Shown here in pieces: positions 56,482 through 64,000 of a DNA stretch of 64,000 nt (positions are counted from its first letter, which is position 1; every line of letters begins with the position of its first letter). The position numbers and the translations under genes are program-made. The notes under the pieces were generated by a model. That model saw only the letters and a list, made by a program, of their open reading frames with translations, ran no database searches and was not told where the DNA came from. The DNA is from Gemmatales bacterium (GTDB lineage: Bacteria; Planctomycetota; Planctomycetia; Gemmatales; Gemmataceae): assembly GCA_026004675.1 (NCBI GenBank), contig BPJP01000004.1, positions 496,001 to 560,000 of the forward strand, written 5' to 3'.

Positions 56482-58245
56482 TCACCGCGGCTGTTTCAGA
56501 CGTTGCCGCGTTACCTCAGGCAAGTATTTCACCGGCAAAGTGCCGTGGGCCAGTACGGCTTCATGAAATCGCCCCAGGTCAAACTCGTCTCCCAGTTCGC
56601 GCTGAATCCGGTGCCGCAGACGATAGAATGCCGTCCGGCCAACAAAGTAGGTCGACAATTGACACGAACTTTGCTTCGAGCGGATGATCTTGCCCAGCGC
56701 TTCCCCTTCCGATTGGAACGCCCCTTTGGTCAACAAATCGAACGCCTCCTGGTCGCTCATCTTCGTGCAGTGCATCTTGTGATCGAGGATGGCGTTGGCC
56801 ACTGTTCGCAGATACCATTTGAGCTGGTTCAAACGCAAGGGAAGACTGCCGTCTCCATATCCCTGATCCAGCATCATTTGTTCTGTGTACACTGCCCAGC
56901 CTTCGGCAAAAACGCCCGACGACAAAACACGCCTTATCAAGGATGGATGGCGATTGGAATATTCCAATTGCACGTAATGCCCTGGGTACGCTTCGTGGAT
57001 CGACAGTATCTGCAACATGTATCGGTTGTATTCCTCGAGATACGTGTTGACCCGCTCCGCCGACCAGTCTGCCGGCGGCGGGCTGATCGCATAGATGCTG
57101 ACCGCCTGCTCGTCGAGTGGCGGCGCCGGATTCAAAAACGCTGTCGAATTCCCCCGTTGGAACTCGGGCATTTCGATAATCTGGCAGCGATCCGGCTTGG
57201 GGAGACGCAAGATGTCGTGGTCCTCGATAAACTTCTTGAGTTTGGCGACGTCGGCCCGCGCCTGATGCACCAGTTCCTCGACTTTTGTGTGCTCGCGATT
57301 GTAATGGGCCAGAACCAGTTCGATCGTACGGCGTCGTCCTTCTTCATCATCAGGAGGCAGTGGTTTCTTGGGATAGGCCTGGCTCCATAATTGCCTGGCG
57401 ATCACATACATCTCGGCGACTACCCGTTTGGCTTCCGATTCGGCCTCGCGCAAAACTTCGTCCGCACCGATGCCGGCATCCAGTTCCAACTCGAGCTTCT
57501 GGGCGAACCGCTCTTTGCCAATGCGCCACTCGCCATTCGCTCTGGGAAGCAAATCGTCTTGCAAAAATGCCTGATAGTCTTTCAACACGGGCACCAGCGC
57601 CGCTGCTGCCCGGCGAAGTTCCTTTTGCTGCCGAGTGTCGCCTGCCAGATCGAACAAGCCGCGTTCGTAAAAGGCAATAGCGCCGCGATTTTGCCGACGG
57701 GCGGTTTCCACAAAAACCTTGGGAGGATTCTTCAAGTTGGCCCGCGCGGCAGCTATGACCTTGGGAATCTGCTTGATCCGGGCGATGCAGTTCTTGATGT
57801 TTTCCTCCTTGGGCCGGGTCGATTGCGTGAGTAACAGATAAACGGAGCCTGTTATATACGTGTTGTACGTACGCGGATCCCTTTCGAACGGGTTGAAGTT
57901 TTCCGAAAGCCAAAGGGAACGTTCCAGGTCGTGTCGGAAAATCTCGTAATCGATCTGGCTTGCACGAGAGAGCTTCTTGTAATCGATCTTGGTCTTCAAC
58001 TGCCGCAACGTCTCCTGCAACCGCTGTCGCCATTTCTTGCGGGCTTCAGCTGAGACATCATCGAGCAAGTGATCGAAGCGATGGTCACCCAATTCGGTCG
58101 CCCAGCTAGGCCGATGGGTGAACTCCTTGTTGAGGTACTCTCGAAAAAAAGCCTCCAGTTTCGCGTCTTCAGGGTTTTTTTCAGCCGCCGGACAACTGGC
58201 TGCCAGCAAGCCAACGCCGACCAAACCGGCCAAAAGTCGTTTCAT
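56482..58245 (-). CDS. Secreted DUF885 metallopeptidase-like protein
   Basis: A 587-residue protein with a signal peptide (MKRLLAGLVGVGLLAASC; the Cys at the end could be a lipoprotein site). The DUF885 fold is recognised by ELGDHRFDHLLDD near the N-terminus and the metal-binding HEAYPGHYVQ near residue 425, followed by EGWAVYTEQMM. The HExxxxH pattern supplies the zinc ligands. DUF885 members act as peptidases or esterase-like hydrolases, often secreted. The start at 58245 follows GGAG by 8 bp; the long upstream open frame is not conserved. Confidence 0.85.
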   Translation of the reverse strand: MKRLLAGLVGVGLLAASCPAAEKNPEDAKLEAFFREYLNKEFTHRPSWATELGDHRFDHLLDDVSAEARKKWRQRLQETLRQLKTKIDYKKLSRASQIDYEIFRHDLERSLWLSENFNPFERDPRTYNTYITGSVYLLLTQSTRPKEENIKNCIARIKQIPKVIAAARANLKNPPKVFVETARRQNRGAIAFYERGLFDLAGDTRQQKELRRAAAALVPVLKDYQAFLQDDLLPRANGEWRIGKERFAQKLELELDAGIGADEVLREAESEAKRVVAEMYVIARQLWSQAYPKKPLPPDDEEGRRRTIELVLAHYNREHTKVEELVHQARADVAKLKKFIEDHDILRLPKPDRCQIIEMPEFQRGNSTAFLNPAPPLDEQAVSIYAISPPPADWSAERVNTYLEEYNRYMLQILSIHEAYPGHYVQLEYSNRHPSLIRRVLSSGVFAEGWAVYTEQMMLDQGYGDGSLPLRLNQLKWYLRTVANAILDHKMHCTKMSDQEAFDLLTKGAFQSEGEALGKIIRSKQSSCQLSTYFVGRTAFYRLRHRIQRELGDEFDLGRFHEAVLAHGTLPVKYLPEVTRQRLKQPR

Positions 58246-58545
58246 TACTTCGTCTCCTTCAACAAAACCCGCGACCACTGTAATGCCCAAGGTGCGGGGT
58301 ATCAAGTCGCTGGCCAAAGCCGAACTTGTCGCGCTGGGTAATAGGCTGGGTCTGGTAGGATGCGATTGGCTTGATAGCCGTTGGCGGGTCACCTTCCAGG
58401 CTGGTTTTTTGTGTGTCGATGTCATCCGGTCAATATGCCGGTACATCATGGCCGGAGCGTGATACGGCTTGGACGTTTCGGTGCGCTCGGGGGCGCGAAG
58501 GGGATTGTCGAGGAATAAGTTATCTATTTTGTGCAGTTTATTTCC

Positions 58546-58615
58546 ACCGTCAACTAACGGTCGTTCGAGAAAGAGTCACGGCGTCAGCGCGGCGAGGCGA
58601 CCGTCAACTGACGGG
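58546..58615. repeat. Two copies of the ACCGTCA-AC-TGACGGT dyad, 54 bp apart
   Basis: ACCGTCAACTAACGGT at 58546-58561 (one mismatch) and ACCGTCAACTGACGGG at 58600-58615. The second is preceded by CGGCGAGGC as at 24808. Located in the 376-bp gap between the AsmA-like and DUF885 genes, close to the AsmA stop at 58622. Confidence 0.55.
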
Positions 58616-58621
58616 CATTTG

Positions 58622-61600
58622 TCAGGGGCGGAAGGGGCGTAAGAGCCGATCGAGCTGTCGTCCAGCTTCGTCGCGGAGCAAGTTTCGGGTTGATTCACGA
58701 ATGACTTTTGCCGCCTCCCGTCGGATGAAATCCCGGTCAAGCCTCGGTTGGTTCAACGATCCGGTCACGGGAACTTTGATGGTTGTTTTGGCCAGAACCT
58801 CTTGCAGCCGATCGGTCGGCAAAAACTTTTTCGGAATAGGCATTTCGACAACCAGCGCGAGGGAACCATCGACGCCGACGGAGCCATACGTGCGAAGGGT
58901 TACGTTGCGAAAGGGGATGATGAAATCGCGGTGATAGACTCGGCCATTGACGAATTCGAAAGGGACAATAAGGTCGTGTTTCAGGTCGGCCTGGCCGGGC
59001 CAGTCGAACAAGCTGCCGAGGGCGTTGAGCAGCGGGCTGGAGCGGATTTGGAGTTCATGGATGATGAGCTGGCCTTTGAATCGGCCTTGCTTGACATCGT
59101 TGAGCGGGATGAAGCCGCCATCGGTCGCGATCGAGATTCTGCCCTGGGTTTCGAACGCATTGGCCAGTATGGGGCTGACGTAGCCCAAGGCACTGGCACA
59201 CATCGCTGGTGTAATACGAATGTTTTGGCAGATCAGACCACGTGCCCAATGCCATTCAGGGGGATGCAAATGATAACTCGGAACAAGCAAGAGAGTCCCT
59301 TCGTTGACCCTGCTTTTGACGGGTTGGACCGTAATCCAGCCATCCGCCAACCTGGCGTCGACGACGAACGAATCGAATTTGAAGCCGAAGACTTCAGCCG
59401 ACTGCACTGCGATCGAGGTATAGGCTCGCAAAGGTACCGTTGAAGGACGATGAGTTTGATTCGCAGTGAGCGGGACGGGCTTGCCCAGGCTCACACCAAC
59501 TGATGAGGCTGGCATCGGCCCAGACAACCACGGGGCCAACGAACCGGAAACTTCGCACGGTCGGACGTCCCGTCCGGCGAGTTTCACACCGTCGCCAAGC
59601 ACCTCTCGGAAGAATCCATTAAGGCGAACCAGATCGTATTCGAGATTGCCTTTTAAATCGAGCTGGCATAGTGAAGTTGGTTTGTGCACCTGGCCGTGAA
59701 CACTGATGCCAAGCAATTGGCTGCGTGCTTGCAGGCTGCGCACGATCAAAACATCGCGTTCCGGGTCGTAGTGTCCGTTGCACAAGAGATGAAGTTGCTT
59801 CTCCTGCCAGTTGGTCCCGACGTGGTTAGTCCAACGGAAATGATCGATGGCGGTATCGGTGTCGAATTGCAGCCCATGTTCATGCCACCGCAGATGGCAC
59901 TGGGCGAGGAGATCGCCACCAAGGGAAAGGTTGGGAGAGGTGAGCTGCGGAAAGCAGCGTTGTAGTTTTTGCAGCGGACCTCGAATGCGTGCCTGGCCGG
60001 CCAACTTGATTGGGCCATTCAAGTCGAAACGCAGACGAGGAGCGGAGATTTCCGTCTCGGCGAACTTCAGCAGAACATCTTGCAGTTCGAGCCGGCTTTG
60101 GTCTGGGGTCCACGATCCGGACAAGCGCACCTGGGCGTTCGGTTCGCTGATGGCGAGAGCCGAGGTTTCGAGAACGAGTTGACGGATGCCGGCTTTGCTG
60201 TCGATGATCGTGATCCGGTCTTTCGAAAGGCGTGCTATCGCATTGGCTTGGGTCAGCCCCTTGATCTGCGCGTGGGCCAGGCCGCCGAGCCATGGTTCGA
60301 ACCGGCGCTGGAAAGCCGATAAATCACCTGACGCCGAAACGGTACACACGACAGTTTTCGTCGAGAACAGGTCGGCGATCGGCTCGAGCAACTCGCACTG
60401 GATGTCGATCGCCGACTGATCTGAAGTCGCACCTTGGCCGGCAGCAGGATCAAGTCGGCAGGAAAGACGAGCACGCTCGCAACGCCATTCGTCGGTTGAT
60501 CTGCCGCTAGCTTCGAGCGCGAGACGCACATGGTCTTTGAGAAGGGAGCCGAGATTCGTTCCTGTCAGGTCGAGTCGCCGGAAGTCGGCGAACCCCTTAC
60601 AGGTAAAATCGCCGTTGGCCTTTCGCGCCACGTCCAGTTCAACCTCACCTTGCCCAGAGCATCGCAAGTCGCCCAGATCGACAAAACGCGAGACGGAGGC
60701 CATCATGTGATCGAGATCGAATGTTGCGGCCAGCGCGAGTCGGTCGAATGATCCGTTCGCCCGGATATTCAGAAAGTCGGTCTGGCATCGAAGCGAATCG
60801 ACCACAACGCCGGTCGCCTCGCGGCGGGCGACGAACTCCGCAGCGATGGGATTCGACCAGTGGATCGCTTGATTCCCAACACTCGCTTCGAGATCATGGG
60901 CATGCATTGATCCTGACCAGCAGGGGAGTCCGTTTTGGGCGTCGCACTGAAGAGTGGCCGACAGTTTTCCGGACGTAATGTTCAAATCCTTGTGCAAGCG
61001 CAGGGTGTTCGGCAGTTTTTTCGCTAGCACCGCCAAGTCGACATCGCCTTGAAGGCGGCCGCGGAATTTGTCCACAATCGACAACAGACTTTTTTCGCAG
61101 GGGATGCTGGCATCCAACTCGATGTTGCCAATGTCGCAGGCGATTCGGGTTTCTTTCAGGTGCAACGCCGCTCCTCGTTTTGACAAGCGGAACGGCACCT
61201 CTAGTTGGTTCAAGACAAACACATCCGGCGCAAGATGCGAACTTTCCAGCCGAATACTGCGACCATTGATTCGACCCTCGATCGTAACTGCCTCGTCCTC
61301 ATGGCTGCATTGGACTGAGCCGGAAAGTGCACCACTGCATTTGGCATCGATGTCGAATTTTTTTGCGACAAGTTCGACTAGATGTGCAGGCAATTCAGCG
61401 AACTCCAGCCGGCAGCGAACCGTTTCGTCAGCCGACAACTCGAAACGCAGCGTTCCTTTCGATGTGTCTTTGTCTGAAGGTGGATAATGGGCGCCCGCTA
61501 GTTTCCCTTCCGCTTTCAGGAGTGAAGTTTCGGTTGCCAGACCGGCTAGATGCAGGTCGACGTGGACGTCTTCCACTTCCGCAACGTCGTTGTTTTCCGG

Positions 61601-62068
61601 ATCACGCAAGACGATGGTGCCATCTTTTACGACAAGCGCAACCGCAAGCTGTGACTGGTCAGCGATGCGTTCGTGTGGATGAATCCACGCGTGAAAGACT
61701 TCTTCGATGTTGCTTGAGGTCGCTCGAATGTGTACCTCGAGACGGGGACGATCGACGAAGAATCGCCCCAGGTCGGAGGAGTCGAGCAAAATAGCGAGGA
61801 GTGTTTTCTCGCTTTCCACGTATGGAACGGATAGGACCGGTTGTCCCTGGCGATCGCGAAAGCAAACGTTGTGGAGTTGGACGGTTGAAAACCAGCCGAG
61901 GGAAGCATCCTCGACTTCGATTGTGCCTTGGATGCTGTTGAAGAAGTATTTGGCGATATTATTTCGCAAAGGGGAATGACCAATCAGAATCGGTGCGATC
62001 CATACAATCGTTAAAAGAAGAGCGGACGTGCCAAGCAACCACAAAACCCGTTTTTTCGCCGTCTTCAT
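58622..62068 (-). CDS. AsmA-like outer-membrane biogenesis protein
   Basis: A 1148-residue protein with one N-terminal membrane helix (RVLWLLGTSALLLTIVWIAP, residues ~7-27). The long remainder is periplasmic and built of alternating beta strands, as in AsmA, TamB and YhdP-type lipid-bridging proteins. The C-terminal end contains a recurring AsmA/DUF3971-like region (FRNVTLRTYGSVGVDGSLALVVEMPIP read in part, then KVPVTGSLNQPRL). Such proteins carry phospholipids to the outer membrane. The start at 62068 follows GAGG by 8 bp; the further upstream open frame lacks a membrane helix of its own. Confidence 0.78.
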   Translation of the reverse strand: MKTAKKRVLWLLGTSALLLTIVWIAPILIGHSPLRNNIAKYFFNSIQGTIEVEDASLGWFSTVQLHNVCFRDRQGQPVLSVPYVESEKTLLAILLDSSDLGRFFVDRPRLEVHIRATSSNIEEVFHAWIHPHERIADQSQLAVALVVKDGTIVLRDPENNDVAEVEDVHVDLHLAGLATETSLLKAEGKLAGAHYPPSDKDTSKGTLRFELSADETVRCRLEFAELPAHLVELVAKKFDIDAKCSGALSGSVQCSHEDEAVTIEGRINGRSIRLESSHLAPDVFVLNQLEVPFRLSKRGAALHLKETRIACDIGNIELDASIPCEKSLLSIVDKFRGRLQGDVDLAVLAKKLPNTLRLHKDLNITSGKLSATLQCDAQNGLPCWSGSMHAHDLEASVGNQAIHWSNPIAAEFVARREATGVVVDSLRCQTDFLNIRANGSFDRLALAATFDLDHMMASVSRFVDLGDLRCSGQGEVELDVARKANGDFTCKGFADFRRLDLTGTNLGSLLKDHVRLALEASGRSTDEWRCERARLSCRLDPAAGQGATSDQSAIDIQCELLEPIADLFSTKTVVCTVSASGDLSAFQRRFEPWLGGLAHAQIKGLTQANAIARLSKDRITIIDSKAGIRQLVLETSALAISEPNAQVRLSGSWTPDQSRLELQDVLLKFAETEISAPRLRFDLNGPIKLAGQARIRGPLQKLQRCFPQLTSPNLSLGGDLLAQCHLRWHEHGLQFDTDTAIDHFRWTNHVGTNWQEKQLHLLCNGHYDPERDVLIVRSLQARSQLLGISVHGQVHKPTSLCQLDLKGNLEYDLVRLNGFFREVLGDGVKLAGRDVRPCEVSGSLAPWLSGPMPASSVGVSLGKPVPLTANQTHRPSTVPLRAYTSIAVQSAEVFGFKFDSFVVDARLADGWITVQPVKSRVNEGTLLLVPSYHLHPPEWHWARGLICQNIRITPAMCASALGYVSPILANAFETQGRISIATDGGFIPLNDVKQGRFKGQLIIHELQIRSSPLLNALGSLFDWPGQADLKHDLIVPFEFVNGRVYHRDFIIPFRNVTLRTYGSVGVDGSLALVVEMPIPKKFLPTDRLQEVLAKTTIKVPVTGSLNQPRLDRDFIRREAAKVIRESTRNLLRDEAGRQLDRLLRPFRP

Positions 62069-62303
62069 AGGACTTTCCTCTGCGGTCGCAGAAACACGTT
62101 GCTTCTTGTTTTTTTTCGTCGGACAGCACAGAGATGCAGATTCAGCGGAGCTAACGGCAAAGAGATGAAAACTTGCCACCGGTCGAATTTTTTCCGGATG
62201 ACTGTTGTATTCTACAGGGACGGTCAACTCGGAAATATGTCGCAACTGCGACCTGGATATGGAAGGATCGGCCGGTTCTGCGCTTCGCGATGCGACTTTT
62301 TGC

Positions 62304-62333
62304 TTGCACCAGCAAATGACTGGCACCTAGGAT
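62304..62333 (+). promoter_or_regulatory. Candidate promoter of the SUFU gene
   Basis: TTGCAC (62304-62309), 18-bp spacer, TAGGAT (62328-62333), 55 bp before the ATG at 62389. The rest of the 320-bp divergent gap (62069-62388) shows nothing else. Confidence 0.45.
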
Positions 62334-62388
62334 AATCGGGCAACACCTACCCCGTTTCAATACGGCGGCCGCCGCAAAAGGAGACAGC

Positions 62389-63096
62389 ATGAGCGACATC
62401 GAACGATCTGAATCCGGCGCTCCGATCTATCGGCATACCGAACGGAAGCGGGAGTGGCAGCTGCCGGCGCACCCGGCCGCCCATCTCGAGGAAATCGAAA
62501 CCCATCTGGAAAAGTATTTAGGCAAAATCGAGACGGTATTTCATGAAATTTTTTCCGATATCGTTCATCTCGACGTTTTGATGTTGCCTGCTAGTGGGGA
62601 CAAGCCGTTTCATACCCTTGTTACCAGTGGCGTCAGTGACAAGCCGATGCAGGTGCCAGAAGGACTGGAACAGTTTGCCCGTGTCGAATTGATGATCCAT
62701 CTGCCGGCTGATTGGCCCCTCGACGAGGAATCGTTCAAGCAGGAAAAACATTACTGGCCCGTCCGTTGGCTTAAACAGATTGGTCGGTTGCCTCACGAAT
62801 TCGAAACCTGGCTCGGCTGGGGACATACGATACCTAACGGCGATCCACCGGAACCAATTGCCGACACGGATTTCATCGGTTTCATGCTTACCCCTCCCTA
62901 TTGGTTCGATCCGGAGTTGTTCCAGTTGAAAACCAGCGGCGGAGAGACAATCCTTTTCTACAATTTAGTGCCTCTGTATGCGGAAGAAATGGACCTGAAG
63001 CTGGCAAAAGGAGCCGAGGTACTGGAAGACCTGTTTGAACAGCGAGGTATCGGGCCTGTTGTCGACGTCAATCGGGAAAACGTGGCTGTTTTCTAG
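62389..63096 (+). CDS. Suppressor-of-fused (SUFU) domain protein
   Basis: A 235-residue cytoplasmic protein of the bacterial SUFU family (Pfam PF05076), related in fold to the animal Hedgehog regulator. Recognised parts: HLDVLMLPASGDKPFHTLVT, VELMIHLPADWPL, WGHTIPNGDPPEP and FIGFMLTPPYWFDP. In bacteria such proteins occur as immunity proteins of polymorphic toxins and as stand-alone housekeeping genes; no toxin gene adjoins this one. AAGGAG lies 6 bp before the ATG. It is convergent with mch, 24 bp apart. Confidence 0.88.
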   Translation: MSDIERSESGAPIYRHTERKREWQLPAHPAAHLEEIETHLEKYLGKIETVFHEIFSDIVHLDVLMLPASGDKPFHTLVTSGVSDKPMQVPEGLEQFARVELMIHLPADWPLDEESFKQEKHYWPVRWLKQIGRLPHEFETWLGWGHTIPNGDPPEPIADTDFIGFMLTPPYWFDPELFQLKTSGGETILFYNLVPLYAEEMDLKLAKGAEVLEDLFEQRGIGPVVDVNRENVAVF

Positions 63097-63120
63097 TCGT
63101 GCCCGAGCCTGCGACGATTA

Positions 63121-64000
63121 CTAGCTGGAACCGAAGAAGGAAGCTTGCAGGATTTCCGGCTCCAGTCGGCCAAAGGTATGGCTGCGTCCGGTCGTCAAGT
63201 TGTGAAAGGTAATCATCGCCGGGCTGAATAGCATCGGATCGATCTTGTAGAAGTCCCGATCGTAACGCTCGAAGATTGCGCCGAAGGGCGCACCATGATC
63301 GTCGGACGCTGAGGACGGGACTTTCGGTCCGACCTCGGCAAGGATGTCGTCGTCAGAACGAACGGTGATAATGACAGAGCCGCCATAAAGAATCGCGTCG
63401 TTGGTTCGGCCAATGCCGACCAGATCGTGAGCGGCGACGGGAGGCAGGGGGGGCCACGCCGTAGCCCGAAACCACTTGGCTCAAGTCGAATTCCAGTTCG
63501 TACAGCTTGTGTAATGCTGTCTCGAGCGAACGAGCAACAACTTGTACGTTGCCGGCGATGCTTGCTGTTGGCGCTGCTAACAACATCAGTTGCTGCGCCG
63601 GTAGCCCAAGACGAGCGGACAAGAATTCGATCACTTCCTCATTTGGGATTTGCCGTGTCTCCAGGACGCCTACTGCCAATAAGGCTGTTTCTTTTCCGCC
63701 GATTCGATCGAACAATTCCTCTTTGCCATACGCGGCGCGCATGGGACCTGATCCCATCGCGAAGAATTTGCCAGCGCTGATCTGCCAGCCGGCGTATTGC
63801 GACGCCATGCAGGCGCGGACGGGGTCGTCGCTGAAAACCTGGATAGAAGGTGCTGGAATCCCTTGAATGGATCCGGGGACGAGGCTGACTTCGGCCAGAT
63901 CGGAAAGACAGACGCGCGCCAAGAGAAGGCCCGCTTGCAAACCGCCAACAGCCTGGATACCGCAATCCAAAATGGTCGCGCCACCGACCATATGGACCGC
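63121..64000 (-). pseudogene. mch: Methenyl-H4MPT cyclohydrolase (Mch), split by a one-base frameshift and cut by window edge
   Basis: Interconverts 5,10-methenyl- and 5-formyl-tetrahydromethanopterin in C1 metabolism. About 292 residues are seen; the family has ~320, so the N-terminus lies beyond 64000. Motifs: GGATILDCG near the left end, QVFSDDPVRACMASQYAGW, FFAMGSGPMRA (substrate-binding region) and, in the second frame, LVGIGRTNDAILYGGSV, then the C-terminus EPEILQASFFGSS. The frames join at the G7 run 63447-63453 (plus strand): removing one base reads SGYGVAPLPPVAAHDLVGIG. Mch is found in methanogens, methylotrophs and planctomycetes. Other C1 genes, if clustered, are to the right of the window. 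Confidence 0.85.

Overview
The window (64 kb, roughly 55-60 % G+C by eye) reads as chromosomal DNA of a Planctomycete, most like the Gemmataceae/Gemmatales side of the phylum. The case rests on the combination of a secreted DUF1559-type protein with a HEAT-like tail, a Tat-exported Gfo/Idh/MocA oxidoreductase, a PmoA-family secreted protein, an ECF sigma/zinc anti-sigma pair, a Ser/Thr kinase with an anti-sigma-like zinc motif, a fused triple amidohydrolase, outer-membrane proteins (OprB-like porin, AsmA-like protein), and methenyl-tetrahydromethanopterin cyclohydrolase. This is inferred from family content; no 16S rRNA gene is present. I saw no tRNA, rRNA, insertion sequence, CRISPR array or prophage.

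Layout. 0-3.5 kb (minus): a redox cluster of a cytochrome-b-like membrane protein, a decaheme cytochrome c and a fused NuoE-NuoF (HoxF/FdsB-like) NADH module that runs off the left edge. 3.8-9.7 kb: Tudor-like repeat protein, CTP synthase, SDR, cupin, PmoA-like protein and a four-helix membrane protein. 9.6-13.8 kb (minus): SbcC/Rad50-like ATPase, a small secreted protein and a LolD-type ABC ATPase without permease. 14-20.7 kb: DUF1559-type protein, PilZ protein, methyltransferase, NadA and CobB/CbiA. 20.9-24.6 kb: a pyruvate:ferredoxin oxidoreductase split into two genes. 24.9-29 kb: FHA-GAF-SpoIIE phosphatase convergent with Rho, then a NarL-type regulator. 29-38 kb: SIS protein, porin, RecA, triple amidohydrolase and a KdsB-like protein. 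38.5-50 kb: PLP enzymes (D-cysteine desulfhydrase family, IscS), PQQ-propeller protein, isochorismatase-ThuA fusion, the sigma/anti-sigma/effector cluster, Gfo/Idh/MocA and an FGE-like protein. 50-64 kb: ApbE, a two-gene glycosyltransferase unit, Ser/Thr kinase, DUF885 peptidase-like protein, AsmA-like protein, SUFU protein and Mch.

How genes fit together. The redox genes (NADH module, decaheme cytochrome, split PFOR, ApbE, H4MPT-linked Mch) suggest a flexible electron and one-carbon metabolism. NadA, CobB, IscS and PyrG are housekeeping cofactor and nucleotide genes scattered singly, as is usual in planctomycetes. Several proteins carry signal peptides or membrane anchors, matching an organism with a busy cell envelope.

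A warning for users: five genes (about 15.07, 26.46, 31.45, 49.33 and 63.45 kb) are each split by a single-base indel, and all five indels can be placed in short G or C runs. Both halves stay well conserved, so sequencing or assembly error is more likely than five true pseudogenes. Each is annotated as one broken gene with the joining point given.
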